Positions 60,403-64,000 of a stretch of 64,000 nucleotides of DNA are shown here, in pieces (positions within the stretch are counted from its first letter, which is position 1; each line of letters begins with the position of its first letter). The notes beneath the pieces were generated by a model. The model did not search any database. It saw only the letters and a list, made by a program, of their open reading frames with translations, and had not been told where the DNA came from. A program made the translations under genes and the position numbers. The stretch comes from Rubricella sp038526735 (GTDB lineage Bacteria; Pseudomonadota; Alphaproteobacteria; Rhodobacterales; Rhodobacteraceae). The stretch is from NCBI GenBank assembly GCA_038526735.1, contig JBCBGM010000008.1:7081-71080 (forward strand), read 5' to 3'.

Positions 60403-61167
60403 TCATGCAAACTGCTCGCGCAGCAGCCGTTCCTCCAGCCCGTGGCCAGGGTCAAACAGCAACCGGTGAGAGATCGACGGGTCAGAGCGCACATCGACCC
60501 AGGCCACGTTATCCACCTCTTCCCCATCCGCCGTGGCCGCGACCGGGCGTTTGTCGCCCTGAATGACCTCGAAGCTGACGGTCGCCGAGAGCGGCAAGAG
60601 CGCGCCACGCCAGCGCCGGGGCCGAAAGGCGGAGATTGCGGTCAGCGCCAGCACATCCGCGCCGATGGGCAAAATCGGCCCGTGGGCGGAGTAGTTATAG
60701 GCCGTCGATCCCGCCGCCGTGCAGACCAGCGCGCCGTCGCACACCAGCTCTTCCATCCGCATGCGGCCGTCCACATGGATGCGCAGCCGTGCTGTTTGCG
60801 GGCCCTTGCGCAGGAGAGAGACCTCGTTGATCGCCAGCGCCTCGCGGCTGGATCCGTCGCGGCGGCGGGCGGTCATCTTGAGGGGGTGGATGATCGCCTC
60901 TTCTGCCGCTGAAAGCCGCGCTTTCAGCCCGTGGGCGGCGTATTCATTCATCAAAAAGCCGACCGTGCCGCGATTCATCCCGTAAACCGGCTTGTCGAGC
61001 GGGCGGGTCAGGTGGAGGGTTTCGAGCATGAACCCATCTCCGCCGAGCGCCACGATCACATCTGCCTCGGCAGGTGCGCGGTTGCCATGCACCGCCACCA
61101 GGTTTGAGAGCGCCTTTTCCGCCTCGGGCGTGCCGTTGGAGAGGAATGCGAGCGATTCAAAGGGCAT
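60403..61167 (-). CDS. nadK: NAD kinase
   Basis: Phosphorylates NAD to NADP. From the ATG at 61167 (MPFESLAFLSNG) it has 254 residues with the NAD kinase motifs GGDG at 42-45, INEVSLLR (NE motif), and TAAGSTAYNYSAHGPI; the catalytic Asp is in GGDGFML. ASP-rich tail AVAATADGEEVDNV-like AATADGEEVDNVAWVDV is typical. An upstream start at 61200 adds 11 residues without family support. It is divergent from glyA with a 275-base gap. Confidence 0.95.
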   Translation of the reverse strand: MPFESLAFLSNGTPEAEKALSNLVAVHGNRAPAEADVIVALGGDGFMLETLHLTRPLDKPVYGMNRGTVGFLMNEYAAHGLKARLSAAEEAIIHPLKMTARRRDGSSREALAINEVSLLRKGPQTARLRIHVDGRMRMEELVCDGALVCTAAGSTAYNYSAHGPILPIGADVLALTAISAFRPRRWRGALLPLSATVSFEVIQGDKRPVAATADGEEVDNVAWVDVRSDPSISHRLLFDPGHGLEERLLREQFA

Positions 61168-61441
61168 GGCGGGTCTCTCTGACCAAAGGCTTCGGCTCAC
61201 TTAAGCCTGCTGCGGGCTGAAACGTCTATGCCCGATCGGAAACATGGGCGCAAATCGGCACCGTTTTGGCGTTTCGGAAGACTGGAAAAGACCGCAAAAC
61301 GCGTTGCCTGAACCCATGCTGCGCTGTATCTCCTCCGTCACACAGACGTCGCGCAGAGCGCGCGCAGCGTCGCACAAGACGTATCACAGCGCGGTGGGAG
61401 TGGTTCTCTGGCGCGCGGAACAGCCAAGTTGGAGACATCCC

Positions 61442-62737
61442 ATGCTCAACACCGTTCGCGATATCGGTTTCTTTTCCGAAAGCCTCTCTGAGCGCGATCC
61501 GGAGCTTTTCGCTTCGATCACCGGCGAGTTGACCCGCCAGCGCGACGAGATTGAGCTGATCGCCTCGGAAAACATCGTCTCTCAGGCGGTGATGGAGGCG
61601 CAGGGTCATGTGATGACCAACAAATACGCCGAAGGGTATCCGGGCCGTCGCTACTATGGCGGGTGCCAGTGGGTCGATGTGGCTGAGGAGTTGGCGATCG
61701 CGCGGGCCTGTGAACTGTTCAACTGCGGGTTTGCGAATGTGCAGCCGAACTCTGGCTCTCAGGCGAACCAGGCGGTGTTTCTCTCGTTGCTAAAGCCCGG
61801 TGACACCTTCCTTGCCATGGACTTATCGGCGGGTGGGCACCTGACGCATGGCGCGAAGCCCAACATGTCGGGCAAGTGGTTTAACGCGGTGCATTACGGC
61901 GTGCGGCGGCAGGACAACACGCTCGATTATGATCAGGCGATGGAGCTGGCGAAAGAGCACAAGCCCAAGCTGATCATTTGCGGCGGCTCGGCTGTGCCGC
62001 GGCAGATCGACTTTGCGAAGTTCCGCGAGATTGCGGATGAGGTCGGCGCGTACCTGCATGTGGATATGGCGCATTTCGCGGGTCTTGTGGCGGGCAAGCA
62101 GCACCCGAACCCTCTGGAGCATGCGCATGTGGTCACGACAACCACCCACAAAACCCTGCGCGGGCCGCGCGGTGGGATGATCCTGACGAATGACGAGGCG
62201 CTGGCGAAGAAGTTCAACTCCGCCATTTTCCCCGGCCTGCAAGGTGGCCCGCTGATGCATGTGATTGCCGCCAAGGCTGTCGCGTTTGGAGAGGCGCTGC
62301 GCCCCGAGTTCCAGACCTACCAGGCGCAGGTGATCCGCAATGCGCAGACGCTGGCGGATACGCTGATGAAAGGTGGCCTCGATATCGTTACGGGGGGCAC
62401 CGACACGCATGTGATGCTCGTTGACCTGCGCCCCAAGGGCGTGAAGGGCAATGACACCGAGAAAGCCTTGGGCCGCGCGCATATCACCTGCAACAAGAAC
62501 GGCATTCCGTTTGATCCTGAAAAGCCGATGGTGACCTCGGGCGTGCGGCTTGGCACCCCGGCGGGCACGACGCGCGGCTTTGCTGAGGCCGAGTTTGCCG
62601 AGATTGGCGAGATGATCGTGCAGGTCGTTGATGGGCTTGCGGCGAATGGGGCTGAGGGCAACGCTGCCGTTGAGGCTGCGGTAAAGGCCCAGGTCAAGGA
62701 ACTCTGCGACCGGTTCCCGATCTACCCGGGGCTCTGA
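61442..62737 (+). CDS. glyA: Serine hydroxymethyltransferase
   Basis: Interconverts serine and glycine with tetrahydrofolate, the main source of one-carbon units. From ATG 61442 with a GGAG site upstream, the protein has 431 residues. It contains ELIASENIVSQAVMEAQG (38-55), YAEGYPGRRYYGGCQ, HVDMAHFAGLVAGK and the PLP lysine Lys237 in VVTTTTHKTLRGPRGG. An upstream in-frame start (61244) is rejected. A 77-base segment of its 3' end recurs exactly at the end of the window (62623-62699 and 63924-64000). Confidence 0.97.
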   Translation: MLNTVRDIGFFSESLSERDPELFASITGELTRQRDEIELIASENIVSQAVMEAQGHVMTNKYAEGYPGRRYYGGCQWVDVAEELAIARACELFNCGFANVQPNSGSQANQAVFLSLLKPGDTFLAMDLSAGGHLTHGAKPNMSGKWFNAVHYGVRRQDNTLDYDQAMELAKEHKPKLIICGGSAVPRQIDFAKFREIADEVGAYLHVDMAHFAGLVAGKQHPNPLEHAHVVTTTTHKTLRGPRGGMILTNDEALAKKFNSAIFPGLQGGPLMHVIAAKAVAFGEALRPEFQTYQAQVIRNAQTLADTLMKGGLDIVTGGTDTHVMLVDLRPKGVKGNDTEKALGRAHITCNKNGIPFDPEKPMVTSGVRLGTPAGTTRGFAEAEFAEIGEMIVQVVDGLAANGAEGNAAVEAAVKAQVKELCDRFPIYPGL

Positions 62738-62740
62738 TCG

Positions 62741-63364
62741 CTACTCCGCCGCCTGCGACAGCGCGGGCGGCGGGGCGCCGACCATGCGGAAGGCGAGCTC
62801 GACATAGTGGTCCTCAATCGCGGCGGGGGTGAGGCGCCCTGTTTCGCTGAACCAGGTGCTCACACCGGTTAACATCGCGATCATCGCCATGGTGGAGACA
62901 CGTAGGTCTCCGGTCGCAAACACACCCGCGCGTGCACCGTCGGAGAGGATCTTGCCGAGCATATCCTCATAGCGGCGACGCAGGGCCTCGACCGCGTTGA
63001 AGTTCTCGGGCTCTAGGTTGCGCAGCTCCATATAAGAGATAAACACCTCCGCCTGCCGCCCGATGTGGTGGGAGATGTGGAAGCGGACGAAGGCCTCAAG
63101 CCGGTCTGAGAGGGGGGCGTCGCCGGGCAAAAACGCGCGCTCGGCGGCGGCCAAAAGCTCCTCCATATGCACGGACATGATGTCGAAGAGCAGTGTTTGC
63201 TTGTCGGGGGTATAGAGGTAAAGGGCACCGGCCTGCACGCCCACTTCGCGGGCGATCTGGCGCATCGAGACGGCCGCATAGCCATGCTGCGCGATCAGGT
63301 TGATCGCAGCCTTGCGCACCGCTTGGGCGGTCTTCTCCCCACTAGAGCCGGTTTTTCGCGCCAT
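62741..63364 (-). CDS. TetR-family transcriptional regulator
   Basis: A 207-residue repressor-type protein. The N-terminal helix-turn-helix is clear (KAAINLIAQHGYAAVSMRQI, then AREVGVQAGALYLYTPDK; about 18-56), and the helical C-terminal domain (about 65-200) would bind an effector and dimerise. It converges with glyA (three-base gap) and lies upstream of nothing obvious on its strand except its own operator-like palindrome at 63395-63410. Its target may include alaE, but that gene is transcribed from its own start. Confidence 0.9.
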   Translation of the reverse strand: MARKTGSSGEKTAQAVRKAAINLIAQHGYAAVSMRQIAREVGVQAGALYLYTPDKQTLLFDIMSVHMEELLAAAERAFLPGDAPLSDRLEAFVRFHISHHIGRQAEVFISYMELRNLEPENFNAVEALRRRYEDMLGKILSDGARAGVFATGDLRVSTMAMIAMLTGVSTWFSETGRLTPAAIEDHYVELAFRMVGAPPPALSQAAE

Positions 63365-63394
63365 TCTCTCGCACCGCTTTCCGCAAGATGATAA

Positions 63395-63410
63395 CTGAAC
63401 GAGCGTTTAG
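63395..63410. promoter_or_regulatory. Candidate TetR-type operator between tetR and alaE
   Basis: CTGAACGAGCGTTTAG is an imperfect 16-base palindrome (minus strand CTAAACGCTCGTTCAG). It sits 31 bases upstream of the tetR start and just past the alaE stop, a good position for autoregulation. Prediction only. Confidence 0.4.
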
Positions 63411-63413
63411 GGA

Positions 63414-63848
63414 TCAATCCTGAACCAAACCATCTGGCGAAACCCTGAAGAGCCGCCGCATCGCCTCTAGCAACAGGCCGTAGGGGCGGCCAGAGATTGA
63501 GATCACGACTATTGCGCTGGAGATCGCAGTGAGGATTTGGGGCAGGGTTGCGCCAGCGGTCCAGAGGATTGCGGCATAGACGGGCATCTGGAAGCTGATG
63601 AAGGCGAAGGTGTCGAAGAGTAGGCGGCGGAGTTGGCTCTGTGCGCGTCCGACGCGAAACAGCCAATCTCGGTAGAGGCCATAAGGCCAACCTGTGAGCA
63701 AAATCGCCGGGATCGCCATGAGCCGCGCCCACACGACCTGCTCCCAGGCCATGCCAGCGATGAACAGCTCAGAGATCCCTGCGCCAAGGGTCGAATAGAT
63801 CAACAGCGCGAGGGTGTCTGAGATGACCAGGCGGGTGCGGTCGTGCAT
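63414..63848 (-). CDS. alaE: L-alanine exporter AlaE
   Basis: Exports L-alanine across the inner membrane. From ATG 63848 (MHDRTRLVISDTLALLIYST) the protein has 144 residues, close to E. coli AlaE (149), with four membrane segments and the family stretch GWPYGLYRDWLFRV. Upstream sequence in the same frame comes from the glyA-derived repeat at the window edge, so the longer start (63998) is not real. It precedes tetR on the same strand with a 49-base gap. Full identity is good but rests on family similarity rather than a catalytic motif. Confidence 0.88.
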   Translation of the reverse strand: MHDRTRLVISDTLALLIYSTLGAGISELFIAGMAWEQVVWARLMAIPAILLTGWPYGLYRDWLFRVGRAQSQLRRLLFDTFAFISFQMPVYAAILWTAGATLPQILTAISSAIVVISISGRPYGLLLEAMRRLFRVSPDGLVQD

Positions 63849-63923
63849 GCGAGCGGTGTCGCACTGTCGGGGTCGATGGTCCAGCGGTGATCTTTGCCGG
63901 GGGTGAGGGCGAGAGGGGCTGCG

Positions 63924-64000
63924 GGTCGTTGATGGGCTTGCGGCGAATGGGGCTGAGGGCAACGCTGCCGTTGAGGCTGCGGTAAAGGCCCAGGTCAAGG
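63924..64000 (+). repeat. Exact 77-base copy of the 3' part of glyA at the window edge
   Basis: Starting GGTCGTTGATGGGCTTGCGG, this matches 62623-62699 base for base up to the last base of the window (offset 1301), so the repeat may continue outside. It corresponds to glyA codons near residues 395-420. It could be the start of a duplicated glyA fragment, a tandem duplication junction, or an assembly artefact. Confidence 0.9.

Noticed and set aside
63849..63998. N-terminal extension of AlaE
   Set aside because: The extended frame is made from glyA-derived repeat sequence at the window edge and a Pro/Arg-rich linker; AlaE of E. coli starts near MHDRTRL-like residues.

Overview
The window is a high-GC, densely packed chromosomal segment that reads as an alphaproteobacterium of the family Rhodobacteraceae (Roseobacter group; genus not determinable from sequence alone). 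Evidence: the gene orders mraZ-rsmH-ftsL-ftsI-murE-murF-mraY...murD...ftsW-murG-murC-murB, nrdR-ribD...ribE-ribBX-ribH-nusB and rpoH-rluD; a SAM-II riboswitch before metZ; a degenerate RibBA of the RibBX type; and an endolysin/holin pair resembling the gene transfer agent lysis genes of Rhodobacter. No rRNA, tRNA, CRISPR array, complete insertion sequence or prophage was seen.

Layout. 1-15864 (minus strand): division and cell wall (dcw) cluster from mraZ to a partial murB, interrupted by two groups of accessory genes (ATPase and SDR between mraY and murD; GNAT and methyltransferase between murD and ftsW). 15865-19331: dcw upstream region, RNase P RNA, ampD-type amidase, an unknown protein with an Ada-like PC-x2-CR motif, a 23S pseudouridine synthase and tadA. 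19378-24609 (plus): GH108 endolysin and 3TM holin, dnaG, rpoD. 24620-24991: decayed toxin-antitoxin relic of the Doc/Fic type. 25019-28067: small housekeeping or unknown genes (HlyU-like, YjbQ, DCC-family, DHFR-like, nrdR). 28070-37037: riboflavin genes ribD, ribE, ribBX, ribH plus nusB, split by a minus-strand capsule trio (kpsS, OPX lipoprotein, kpsC). 37064-49884: three tandem membrane proteins, a serine hydrolase, an acyl-CoA ligase, two peptidases (pepP, pepF), a TerB-DnaJ protein and two OmpA-type lipoproteins. 49885-50825: a gene-free stretch made of two diverged copies of a ~460 bp repeat unit. 50826-57896: trkH, metZ with its SAM-II riboswitch, hydrolases, a GST, a phosphatase-GNAT fusion and a YdcH-like protein. 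58076-63848: rpoH, rluD, nadK, glyA, a TetR regulator and alaE. The last 77 bases (63924-64000) exactly repeat an internal segment near the 3' end of glyA.

How it works together: the dcw genes make and insert meso-DAP peptidoglycan at the septum (MurE carries DNPR) and are probably co-transcribed from the region before mraZ, with many ATGA or TGATG overlaps. The primase and both sigma factors are housekeeping. The rib genes supply flavins, with GTP cyclohydrolase II activity probably encoded elsewhere. The kps trio builds and exports a Kdo-linked capsule. Interspersed GC-rich hairpin repeats sit at at least six gene junctions. No convincing new multi-gene defence or metabolic system is visible; the most informative items are the lysis pair, the toxin relic, RibBX, the repeats and the glyA fragment.
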